Source of the DNA: Branchiostoma floridae
Lineage: Eukaryota; Chordata; Leptocardii; Amphioxiformes; Branchiostomatidae
DNA length: 62,465 bases
Direction: 5' to 3'
NCBI RefSeq assembly: GCF_000003815.2
Contig: NC_049994.1
Location: 7,708,378 to 7,770,842 of the forward strand
Of this stretch, positions 34,989 to 44,861 are shown in pieces. The notes below the pieces were generated by a model. It made no database searches. It was not told the DNA's origin and worked only from the letters and a program-made list of their open reading frames with translations. Position 1 is the first letter of the stretch, and the number at the start of each line of letters is the position of its first letter. The position numbers and the translations under genes are program-made.

Positions 34989-37900
34989 TTATATGATGAG
35001 AGTGAACTTCCCATCCCTTCTCCTCCTTGAGAAGCCTGACTTATTCCCTCCCAACATCCCAAACTTAGACATCATACCATACTTGCGCCTCGCCTGTCTC
35101 TTAGCGCTATACCTTGCCGCCTCATACAGTTGGATATAACACTCCATGAACTCGGGTATCCCTAAACACAGGGAGACGATCCCAGCAATGGTTGCGATAC
35201 TCGCTACCACCTTTCCTACGAGCGTACGCGGGATGTGGTCACCGTAGCCGATGTTTATCATGGTGATGATGGCCCACCAGAAGGTGTCCGGGATGCTGGT
35301 GAATTTGGTGTCCGGATACTCGGACTCCCAGAAGAACACGACGCCCGAGAACACCACCATGAGTACCATGGTGGTGAAGGTGAACAGGACCATGGCAGGA
35401 AGGCTGTTGGTCTGGGGAAGAGGAGAGTTGTGGTGGTGATGCAGGTTGTTTAGCAAGAGTTTACCTAGTACCCAGAGGCGTTTACAGTGACTTATGACTG
35501 GCCAGTAATCTGTCACATACACATGAGCGTGCACTGCATGCACACACAAAATATACAAAAACAGTCACAGACAAACACAAATTTTCTCTCTCACACAGAC
35601 TCATGTATGCACACTCTTGCTCTCCCTCTCTCTCTCTCTCACATACACACACACTCTCTCTTTCACACACCTGCACTCTCTCTTTATGTCACACACACAT
35701 ACACACAGACTCCAAAACAAACTTGACAAAGATGAATGAAAAGACGTTTTCTTCTGTAATTCAATAAAGTTAATCTTCCAACGGATGACGGGGTGATTTC
35801 TCGCCTGTCCACCTTTTTGGACAGTCCTCTACCACAAGACTAAAAGGCTGATAAAAAGCTGCTTCTATCCACCTAACATCTGCTTGGAAAACAGCACTAC
35901 TAAAACTGTATATGGTGTATGAGCACCCCCTACCATGGCCTTCCAGAACAGCTGCATGTCGACAGAGTAGCGAGTCAGTTTCACCACCCGCAGTATTCGG
36001 ATGAGACGGGCTGTCCACAAGGCGCTGACCACTCGGTCGATATTTCCGCCAGAATTCACAGTGCTAGCAGAAAACGGATTATTCTATTATAACAAAGCAT
36101 TTGATTCTGATCATCATTATGGGTTCACACATGGGTTCGTGTATATTCATATCCGTTTGTATAGAAGTTTTAGGAAGAAAAATAATAGAAACTGGACAAA
36201 TATATCCAGCTAACATGCCAGCGAAGTAAGCTGGTTGCAAACCACAGCTAACTCCTCTGGCATGTTATTTTTCCAATTTCTACCATTTTCCCAGCGATCT
36301 GTGAAGCCCGGTAGAGACAAAGACTTATTTAGGAACCTCGAAAAGACTTGAATATATACGTGTGAAACCGGCTTTACTAATGTTTAACAGCACGTAGTGG
36401 TGGAGTACTCAACTTGGGATCTGCCCCAGGTGCGTCGCCAAAAAAACATAGGATAGAACAAAACACCTGTAAATCCAATGCATGAAATAAACTGAACTCA
36501 TTGATAGTACCAATCCTTACCTGAGCTCTATACCTAAATCCACAAAGTACAGTATTATGCCCACCAAATCAAGGATGTTCATGTAGTCTTTGCTGTACCT
36601 GACTCGATCAGAGCATGCCAGAAAGCCTGAGGTGAGGTAACAGCAGAATGTGTCATAGAAAATTAAACAATGTTCCAATGCACCAATTGCAATGCAAAAT
36701 GTAACTACTTTTAGGAATGCTCCATTTAACTTCAAAAGGATGGTAAGAAATTGATTTTTGTTTCATTGTAGCAACTAGCAACAAGAATAAGAAGCAACTA
36801 GCAATCTAGCATAAAAAGTCTCTCTCTTCCTATATCTTCCTCAGTCTCTCGCTCTCGCTCTCTACCTCCCTCCCCTCAGTTTTTTTCCTAACTCTCTTCC
36901 TCCCAACTATCCCCGTCCACCATCCCCTTTATCTCTCCCTTCTATCCTCCCACTATCCTTCTCTTCCTCCCTGTCCATCCCTCTTCTTTGCTTCCCTCTC
37001 TTTTCTTCTCTTCTTCTCTTTCCATCTCTCTCTTCTTCACTCTCTTCCTCCCTGCCCTATTCTCCCACTCTCTCCTCATCTCTCCCTCTCTATAACTTTT
37101 TCCAACCCTCTATCTTTCTCTCTCTTCCTCCCCTCCCCCTCTCTACCCCTCTCTCTCGTTCAGGGTGGAAGGGCTTATAAAAATTACAGTAGCACATATG
37201 TTTAAAATCAACTCACCCAAGACTAACTCCAGTGTGAACCAAGCCACGTAGATGGTCTCTGCCACGAAGAACGGGTTTCTGGTGGCGGGTAGGCGGACCA
37301 GGGTCCCGTTTGTGCCGTTCCTGTACGTGTAGGTGTGGACCCAGGTCTGGACGTCTGGCACTGTCTCCATACACGTTACTAACACGCTCATGATGATCAT
37401 CAGAACAGAAGTCACTGTATCGGGGGAATGAATGGTTAGACATTCCTATGTGCAATCCAGCTTGTTTTTAACTTCACTCTAAGCCCCCTGTCACACCGAC
37501 GGTCAAAGAATGATCAAACTAGAGTTCCACGAAACACATACCTTCGCCAAACATTCAAGGTTTGTTATGGAGAATGCCTTTATCAATGACTTAAAGGTTT
37601 TATAGCTTCTCAAGTTATGTTATCCGCACACACACACACACACACACACACTGAGCCCGCTGCAGTACCGACGAAAGATACCGGGCTAACCATTTTCAAA
37701 CTCAACCTTTGTTTCTGCGACCGCTACTCAATACCAAGTATCATGAAGATCCATCAATCAGTTCTCCAGTTATACTGTTGACCTACATAAAGACTCACCT
37801 AACACTATGGCTTAAGCCTTAACCAAAAGTTTAATCTTCTTGGCGAAGGTAATGAAAAGGCCACAAACCACCAAACTTCCACTTTTCCCTGCCACATACA

Positions 37901-40900
37901 TGTAAGCATCACCAATATAAGGCCCGGAAAAACACCCCTTGACATCAAAATGGAGAAACCCCTTTCCCATAGTGCACAAACAAACAACATGGAACTTGCA
38001 AAGTGAGAACTAATAAACAATGTGTTAGCAACAGTAACATCTATGTTGCAACAATAACATCTATGTTTTGATGACACAAATATGTCATGAACAACACAAA
38101 TCTGCACCACAGATGTATTTAAACACTGAGCACTGACTGTCCAGAAAAGAGGTCAATTGAAGGATTTACACATTCTTCTAATTATCATGTAAATTAAGCC
38201 CTGATTTGCATACAATACATTTCAGGATTTTAATCATTACCTAAGGTATGTACTTACCAAAAATAATGCAAATCCACCAACCACTGCTTGATTTACTCTC
38301 TTTCAAAGATAACAACAAAATTGCCCACTGCAGTTCAAAACAAGCCGCCAGGGGGCCCAAACTTACACGATTTACTCCCTACCCAAAGACGTATCCACTA
38401 GCCAAAAATCCTCAACCTGCCACTTCAGGATAACTATAACGCCAACTTCGACACTCCGCTGCAGTACCGCAACTTGTCGCCAGGATGCCCATTATCGAAC
38501 TTGACCGTCGTTTTCCAAACCCCTAAATAACTACCGAATATAATGCAAAACGATCCACAGCGTCAAAAGTTATCTTGTACGCAGATACACACACACACAC
38601 TCACCCCGCTGCACTCACGACAGAAAGCGCCAACAGTACCATTTTCGTACAAAACCTCGCTATACGCAACCGCAACTCAAATACCAAATATCGCGACATT
38701 CCATCCACAGCTACCAAAGTTATTTGAGATTGACCTATATACTGGGACACAAAAAAATTTTCTAACCATAACATGACCTTCTTGGCGAAGGTAATTATGC
38801 CATGTCTTCAATGCCATGCAACCGACCAAGCAAACAAACAAACAAACAAAATGCATTGTGCCTGTGACGTCGTAAACAAGCTATTATGGCCTTATATGTA
38901 ACATTTCCTGTCTACCAATGGTATATGGCTATCCCTATCAGTTGACCTGATATGAGCTGACCCAACCATCACCCTGATCCCAACTTCCTATAACATGAAC
39001 CAAATTCCATTTCACATTCATCCAGGTTAACATTCTATACATATCTGTGGAAGCATGCCTGTGGAAACATGCCTGTGCAATTCCTACAATTTTTGCAGAC
39101 TGAACATAATATATACCATTTAGCTCGCCCCTGAGGCGTCGCCAAAAATTGAAGACCCACGACAAAAGTTTTACTGTAGTACTAAGGATAATCGACAGGA
39201 GGCACAAACTTGACCTTGACATTTTTCAAAACACATCATCAAAACAAAACTCTTCAATTCATTCTATTCTGAAGTCATTCAGACTACAAACGCTCACAGA
39301 CACTCACATAGACACATCATCATTTCAGATTGATTGCCCGGAATTCGCTCATCAAAACAATACATTAAAAAAGACAGAGCCGAAACCGACCTGTGACAAG
39401 CTTAGCCAGGTAGGACGAGCTGGGGTCCTTGAAAAGGCGCCAAACTTTCAACAGCATCTCGTCCTCAGGGGGAGGGATATCGTCTGACATCGGCAGTTCC
39501 ATACCCATCTCCTCACGGAACCTGAAAAGACGTCAGTGGTTGGTACAGTGGACTAGCCCCTGGTATCATTTTCTTGCACAACCCGTGTAGCCATAATCTC
39601 CAAGCAGATCCTACGGTAGCATACCTACCTACGTACCTAATCGTTGGGGGGAGGGGGGGGTAGACATTAAGGTAGGCAGTAGCCAAACACTCCTAGGTTG
39701 GCTTCACTCCTCGGCCAGATTTTGACACTATCTTATGCTACCGTAGGATCTGCTTGGAGATAATATGGTTACACGATTGTGTAGAGCCAGAAAGCATTTA
39801 CACATTTCCGTGTCCATTATTTACTTTCCCATTGTTTGCTGTATTCCTTTTTCTATCATTCAAGGACAATCTCACAAAGGCCCACAAAAGTCGGGTTGTT
39901 TGCCGTCAATAGAAAGGGATTATTAGGCTCGTTTTACAAATGTTGTTATTGTTGTTAAACGTTGAATATTTCGTTAGACATGGTCTCTTTCTCTCTCTCT
40001 CTTTCTTTCTCTCTCCCTCTCTCTTGTTATCTATCCATCCATCTACCTACCTACCTTAATATTTATCTATCTATATCTAGGTGCTTACTGTAAATTCATT
40101 TATTTTGCGGCGATTGATGGAAATGATATTTTCGCAGTATTTTCATTCGCGGACTAAACAACATTATACCATAAAAAACATAATCACAAAACCTAGAAAA
40201 TAAAAAAAAACGCGAATATTTTAAGATCGTCAGTATTTTCCTGACCATGTTTAAACCCTGTAACCTTGTCTGCCACACACATAATTAAGCTAATTATCTC
40301 CAAGCAGATGCATGGAGTGGGTATTGTAATTTCAATAGCACGCCATTTCTTACGCCTTGATCATTTCTTCTCCGAGGTCGTAGAATTCCATCTCGGCCAC
40401 GAAGACGTCCGAGGGCACTTCTTGAGGACATTTGAGTTCTCCACCGGTTTGGTAAAACTGTAGGATCGCTTCGAAACTCGGGCGGTGTCTGAGAATAAAA
40501 AACGTTGCAGAAGTACAAGGCAGCTACAGCACTAGAAGTCAAGAACATAATGTAGTGAGCGCTTCCAACCAAAAGTAGCAAAATATCGTGAAAAATACAG
40601 ACATACGGTCTGCGATTTTAGAAGAAAGGGCTAAGTTATGAGTCGCAGGTAATCGTAGATGTGCCAGATGATTTTGTCTCTTCTTTCTCTTTGCTAATTT
40701 TTCCATACGCATTTCATCCAGCCTTTTTCATCATTTTCAACTCACCCACACTCATCACACACACGAGCGCACGCACATACACAGACATACAGACACACAC
40801 ACGTATACATGGCTAACACACATGTACACGCACGCACACAAACAAACGCGTAACGTTACCTACGTACAGAGTGACAGGCAGACAGTCACGCACAAACACA

Positions 40901-41908
40901 CGCGCGCGCGCGTAACGTTACTTGCGTACAGACAAACAGTGATGCACACACACAAACTGTTTTTGCATGTAATCAGTTGGAGACAAAAACGAAATACATC
41001 CATAGAGAGAGACAAAAATAGAAGTTGAGGGACAGATATTCTAAATGCATTTCTACTCCAGCTATTGTTTGGTGCAAGGTATTTCCTTTTGGCAGTAGAA
41101 TATAACATGGCTGTAGTAAATGAATTGAGTCCTTTTGTTAGAACGTATTACGATGGATGCCTGGAATTCATTCCCAGTAGTTAAACCACAGAAGGCTTGC
41201 AAACGAAACGCTTCTTACTGTACATCGCACTAACGATGAAAAATTAATTAGAAAGATTAAAAATCAATATTTCATGAACACTTGTAAAACTAGCAGGCCT
41301 GCTAACGTTACAAAAAAAACATATCATTTTTGAAACAAAAGTACGAGGCATAAATGTTAACGTCATTATTCTAACTGTTTTTCTGTAACTATATCTAGAT
41401 GATATGACAAAATGAATTAATTTTGGAGCTACAGTTTCAATGACAAAGATTGTGTGTTTTAAAGTAGCTTATTCACGCATAATCCGAAGTACTTGGGACA
41501 GGTATAACGTAATTATCAGTGCGTCTTTTTTTTTTACCTGTCGAAGAAGAATTCGTTTCTACTCGGGTCGTGATACCACCGTCGTCTGCGAGGGTCGCCC
41601 AGCAACGTGTCAGGATACCTTTCCAACGTCTGCAGCGTCGAGACGAACCGCAGGCCGCTCACGTTGATCACGACCCTCTCGGACGGGCGGGGAAGCGTGG
41701 AGTCCCGCAGGTGGCCTTCCGAGTCTCCCCTGCGCGGTCTCGCCCTGGTGACCGCCCCTCGAGCCGAACCGGGACCGCGAGACAGCATGCTTCTACCAAC
41801 AAGAAGGTCTAAAACTCTATCTAACGTGCTATCCGCATGGGAACTTGATGAACGCCGTCCCTTCTTCTTTCTATGATCTGAAACTGCGGCTTGTGACCAA
41901 GTGTGCAT
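34989..41908 (-). CDS. Voltage-gated K+ channel alpha subunit, Shaker-like, divergent pore; 7 exons
   Basis: Exons (transcript order): 41908-41538, 40488-40354, 39521-39391, 37414-37217, 36626-36521, 36063-35934, 35411-34989 (497 residues, phases consistent). Plasma-membrane channel forming tetramers. T1 tetramerisation domain is clear ([11 protein letters not shown] about 78-88, [24 protein letters not shown]). S1 about 213-232, S2 about 262-282, S3 about 294-313. S4 is [15 protein letters not shown] (333-347), with five regular basic residues but Trp at the usual first Arg. The pore helix is FWWAIITM. The filter is NIGYGD (410-415) where Kv channels have TVGYGD, and S6 ends LCLGIPEF (438-445) where Kv1-4 have the PVP hinge. 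A 275-bp MITE sits about 90 bp upstream of the ATG. Conduction, gating and ion choice may all be unusual; a modulatory subunit is possible. Confidence 0.93.
36819..37160 (+). repeat. ~340-bp polypyrimidine tract
   Basis: Nearly pure C/T on the plus strand (CTCTC, CTTCCTCC and similar), so nearly pure purine on the sense strand of the K+ channel gene. It fills more than half of the intron between its fourth and fifth exons and starts some 55 bases after the donor. It has mirror-repeat stretches that could form a triplex. Confidence 0.9.
37539..37851. mobile_element. MITE with 12-bp terminal inverted repeats
   Basis: TACCTTCGCCAA at 37539 and TTGGCGAAGGTA ending at 37851. A (CA)n run lies inside. 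A second related copy ends with the same TTGGCGAAGGTA at 38782-38793, and its interior (for example CCGCTGCA and ACTCAAATACCAA) resembles this one. Both lie in K+ channel intron 3. Confidence 0.7.
38260..38793. mobile_element. Second, diverged copy or copies of the TACCTTCGCCAA MITE family
   Basis: The right end matches exactly (38782-38793); the left end was not found. CGCTGCAGTACCG at 38459-38470 and a CA run at 38587-38602 echo the copy at 37539-37851. The segment may be two partial copies in a row. Confidence 0.5.
39587..39770. mobile_element. MITE with 28-bp perfect inverted ends
   Basis: ATCTCCAAGCAGATCCTACG followed by GTAGCATA (39596-39623) is matched perfectly in reverse at 39734-39761. 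Weaker pairing extends outwards (GTAGCCATA and TATGGTTAC). The interior has a poly-G run at 39645-39660 and no coding capacity. It lies in K+ channel intron 2. Confidence 0.85.
40735..40930. repeat. CA/CG-rich microsatellite region
   Basis: Interrupted CA repeats with a pure CGCGCGCG run near 40903-40912, and two copies of GCGTAACGTTAC about 65 bp apart. It is in intron 1 of the K+ channel gene. Confidence 0.85.
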
Positions 41909-41996
41909 GGTCGGGTGTTGTACACCTGTTCTTCATGACAACACTACGGCCTGGCAGATAAAGTTTACGGTGTGTATTTTATGTCACGCACACCAC

Positions 41997-42271
41997 TAAC
42001 CTGGAATCCAGTCTGCCATGGATTGGCTAGGCTACCTTCGGGACAGGAGGGTCTTTCCACCGCCGGGGTAATCTTTGATTCTTTCACACCCGGTAGGAGT
42101 TTTGCACGTTGGGAGTTTGCCATCCACGGGACACTCACGGGGCAAAGTCCTACCGGGAAAATGCTACCGGGTGTGAATGATTACACCGGCGGCTGAGAGC
42201 TGCACTGGCCCCGTAGAGAGCCTACACTAACTACGGTAGGCCGTGCCACAAGGAGACTGGATTCCAGGTTA
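41997..42271. mobile_element. 275-bp MITE with 9-bp target-site duplication
   Basis: Perfect inverted ends TAACCTGGAATCCAGTCT and its complement. GCACACCAC lies directly outside both ends (41988-41996 and 42272-42280), a 9-bp target-site duplication of the kind Mutator-like elements leave. The interior has a second inverted pair (CCGCCGGGGTAATCTTTGAT and ATGATTACACCGGCGG). It is 88 bp upstream of the K+ channel ATG. Confidence 0.9.
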
Positions 42272-42280
42272 GCACACCAC

Positions 42281-43280
42281 AGGAAACATTGCGAAATTGT
42301 TTCCGTGACGTCATTACAGCAGAAGGGGTTTCATATAACGGATAGAATAACCCGAGGCCTGATAGGATATTGGTGCATGGAGGATATTATCTGTCTGTGG
42401 TATGTACTGTCTGGAGGGTACATGTGACGCAGGTGGCAAGGATTGTTTGCCGTCTAAATTTAAACAACACCCACACAAAAATACCGATCTGAGGTAATAA
42501 AAGTATTCATGTATGACCGGAACTTGTCATTTTTTGCCAAGTGCCCTTTCTTATTTAATACGAAAACAAGACCACAACAGCGTGACAATTGAATTACGTT
42601 TGTTTTCTAGCGTATACACATAGGGAAAATGTGATAAACATAGAATACCACACGGTGTATAGATGTATTCCGTATCAGTTGAGGTATCAGCCCGACCGCA
42701 CGTAGGATTGCCCGACGGCCGAAGCCCGTGTGAGCGAAGTGGAAACCCGTGTGATAACCCAAAATATCACCCGGTCTGGAACACCCGTGTTGAACGTAAT
42801 CACAGCCAAGGTATCACATAAATGAAAATATAAGAAGGCAGTTTCATAAATCGACAGGGATTCAAGTGATTAATTCTGGCAAGAGCCTTATTTGTTTGAG
42901 GGCTTAAAGGTGCATGGACAAATAACTGCTGCATGGTACCTCTTGTAGAGTAGGTACGCGTACACGCCATTGGTGCATATCAGGAATGCAGCCCCAAGGC
43001 CATTTGATTCTGGCAAGAGCTTTATTTAGAAAGAACGCACGTGCATGCTATGTCTACAACACTGGGCTATGTTGATTTGATTATATGAATGACATCCTAT
43101 GGGAATCCTAAAACTGGTAAAAAAAAGTTTGAAAAAAATTGTCATTATGAAATCATCTAAGTGGCCAGGAAGACTGAACGAAAGACTAAACACAGAGGAT
43201 GGTATGTGTTACGATATATTCTTCAATTTTGTTCTTTCACATCTTTTTTGACTTTGGAATTGACTTTGGCATTCCGAAGA
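42281..43280. other. No gene recognised
   Basis: Intergenic between the K+ channel start and the ROCO gene end. A GC-rich piece at 42690-42790 repeats CCCGTGTGA and CCCGTGTTGA motifs. Two copies of TTCTGGCAAGAGC, followed by CTTATTTG and TTTATTTA respectively, occur near 42876 and 43008. Any K+ channel promoter elements upstream of the MITE would be here. Confidence 0.45.
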
Positions 43281-43285
43281 TAATT

Positions 43286-43600
43286 TCATCAGGTTGGTAG
43301 ATCATAGAATATAGGAGTTTTCCTTAATTCAGCATATTTCTCTCAACTGCTTACGTTTCGATGTCTGTCAGACACCTTCCTCAGAGCGTCTAACTGGAGT
43401 TCTGCTTCTCACCGCTATATGTAGCCGATGTAGGTGGCGCCTTTGCGGCGAGAATATAAACTTAGACACATCTGAGATTGTGTTCTCACCGCAAAAGCGC
43501 CACCTACATCGATTGCATATAGCGACGAGAAGAAAAATTGCAGGCAGAATCTCTAAGGAAGATGTCTGACATCAAAACGTGTTTAAATTTTTTTTTAAAC
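43286..43600. mobile_element. Foldback of two Penelope-like element ends
   Basis: The left half (43286-43450) is the same PLE end as at 10372-10530, including GTTTCGATGTCTGTCAGACA. The right half (43490-43600) is its inverted copy (GCGCCACCTACATCG, then ATAGCG, then GATGTCTGACATCAAAACG). The minus-strand core CTGAGGA-stem-GAAAC at 43384-43355 fits a hammerhead; the inverted copy has lost it. No coding sequence. Confidence 0.7.
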
Positions 43601-43886
43601 AAAACTCCAATGTCCTATGACGTTTGCCTTATATAACATCATAATCAAATTTGAAGTTGATTTATATGATTTTTAGTATGGTCGAAAACTGTTTTCAGAA
43701 ACGACCGAAAGTCGACCAGGCACATTTCTCAGTTCACCAGGCAAATTTCATTCCTACTGTAGCCGTCCAATATACAATGTTATCAGTTTCATTCACAAAC
43801 GTCTATTGGACCGTGTTCCAACAGCTCTTTGCTCCTCTTCATCATTGCTAGAAATTGGCAAATAAATCGCCAACTGCCTCGCCAGC

Positions 43887-44861
43887 TCAAATTTCTCCTA
43901 ATGGAATCCAATCTGGGCTAGACTCAGACACGTTGTCCTCCAGCTCCAGTTGTCCAAATGCACCTTCATACATGTTGATGACCGTACCATCACCTGCGTT
44001 GATGATGGTGTTACGAATCCTGCCCACCTCGGGCTCATGGTACCGGTTTCCAACAGCTCCTTGCTCCTCTTCCTCGTCGTCTCTCCCGCCACACAGGAGG
44101 CCATCGATCTCTTCTGAGAAGCCAAGGATGTCGTGATAGACGATGCCGTCCTCTGCTTTGGCCTTGTTGATCTGATCCATGCTGTAGGAGAAGAATTCGT
44201 CTCTGTGTTCCCTCAGTGCACGAGCGCTGAGCACCCTCTCCTCTGTAGTGGTGCCTGGGCTGCACTCGTCGAGCACGTTGTTGATGATGTTCTCTATCTG
44301 CTCGAGCATCTGACGGCAGCTCGGCTTGTCGGCCTGCTCGCTCCGCACACAGATGTTGACCGCACGGCCGTCTGGGGACAGCTTGATGAGACTTTCCACG
44401 TTACAGTCGAAACACTTGGCCCCGTCTCTCCACAGCAGCGGGCGATTCTTCAACTGCCTCATCAGGCGGGTCTGCACACGGGGGAAGAACCCGGAGGAGA
44501 ACATGTCGGTGGTGTCGGCACACTGGACTTGCTTGCCGAAGTACACGGTATTGGCGGGGTTTGCGGTCGGCTGCCACTTCTCTGGAGGCATGGTCTGTGT
44601 CAGCAGCCCGGGGATGATGAACTCCTGTCCATCAAAGGTGTGGCAGAGCTGAAACTCTTGCAGCAGGGTGATCACTAGATCTACATCGGCGACATCCTGG
44701 AACACTTCCTGGATGTCCTTTTTAGTGACGATGTCCTCGCTTGTTCTCAAGTGGACTGGGAAGTTCTCCGGCGCCATCACTTTCCCGAAGACATCCGTGC
44801 AGAGCCAGTTTGGCTCCAGGACAATGATGGGGTCAGCGTTCGGTGGGGGGACGAACAAGAT
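43887..44861 (-). CDS. Last exon of the ROCO gene: COR domain and acidic tail
   Basis: 324 codons after a strong acceptor (CTATTTTTTTCAG). The previous exon ends YLDHLGE and this one begins ILFVPPP; together they give the family's COR start, a Tyr-Leu-x-x-x-Gly-x-Ile pattern. Then VLEPNWLCTDVFGKVMAP, typical of COR (the winged-helix dimerisation part), and a C-terminal half with FDCNVESLIKLSPDGRAVNI. The tail has DDEEEEQ and ends WIPLGEI. There is no death domain and no kinase. The longest plus-strand open frame inside (44133-44678) is antisense to this exon. Confidence 0.9.
   Translation of the reverse strand: MLFVPPPNADPIIVLEPNWLCTDVFGKVMAPENFPVHLRTSEDIVTKKDIQEVFQDVADVDLVITLLQEFQLCHTFDGQEFIIPGLLTQTMPPEKWQPTANPANTVYFGKQVQCADTTDMFSSGFFPRVQTRLMRQLKNRPLLWRDGAKCFDCNVESLIKLSPDGRAVNICVRSEQADKPSCRQMLEQIENIINNVLDECSPGTTTEERVLSARALREHRDEFFSYSMDQINKAKAEDGIVYHDILGFSEEIDGLLCGGRDDEEEEQGAVGNRYHEPEVGRIRNTIINAGDGTVINMYEGAFGQLELEDNVSESSPDWIPLGEI

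Noticed and set aside
41519-41876. Plus-strand open frames of 75-97 codons
   Set aside because: They are antisense to the GC-rich first exon of the K+ channel gene.
44133-44678. 181-codon plus-strand open frame
   Set aside because: It is fully antisense to the COR exon, which has clear family motifs and correct splice junctions.
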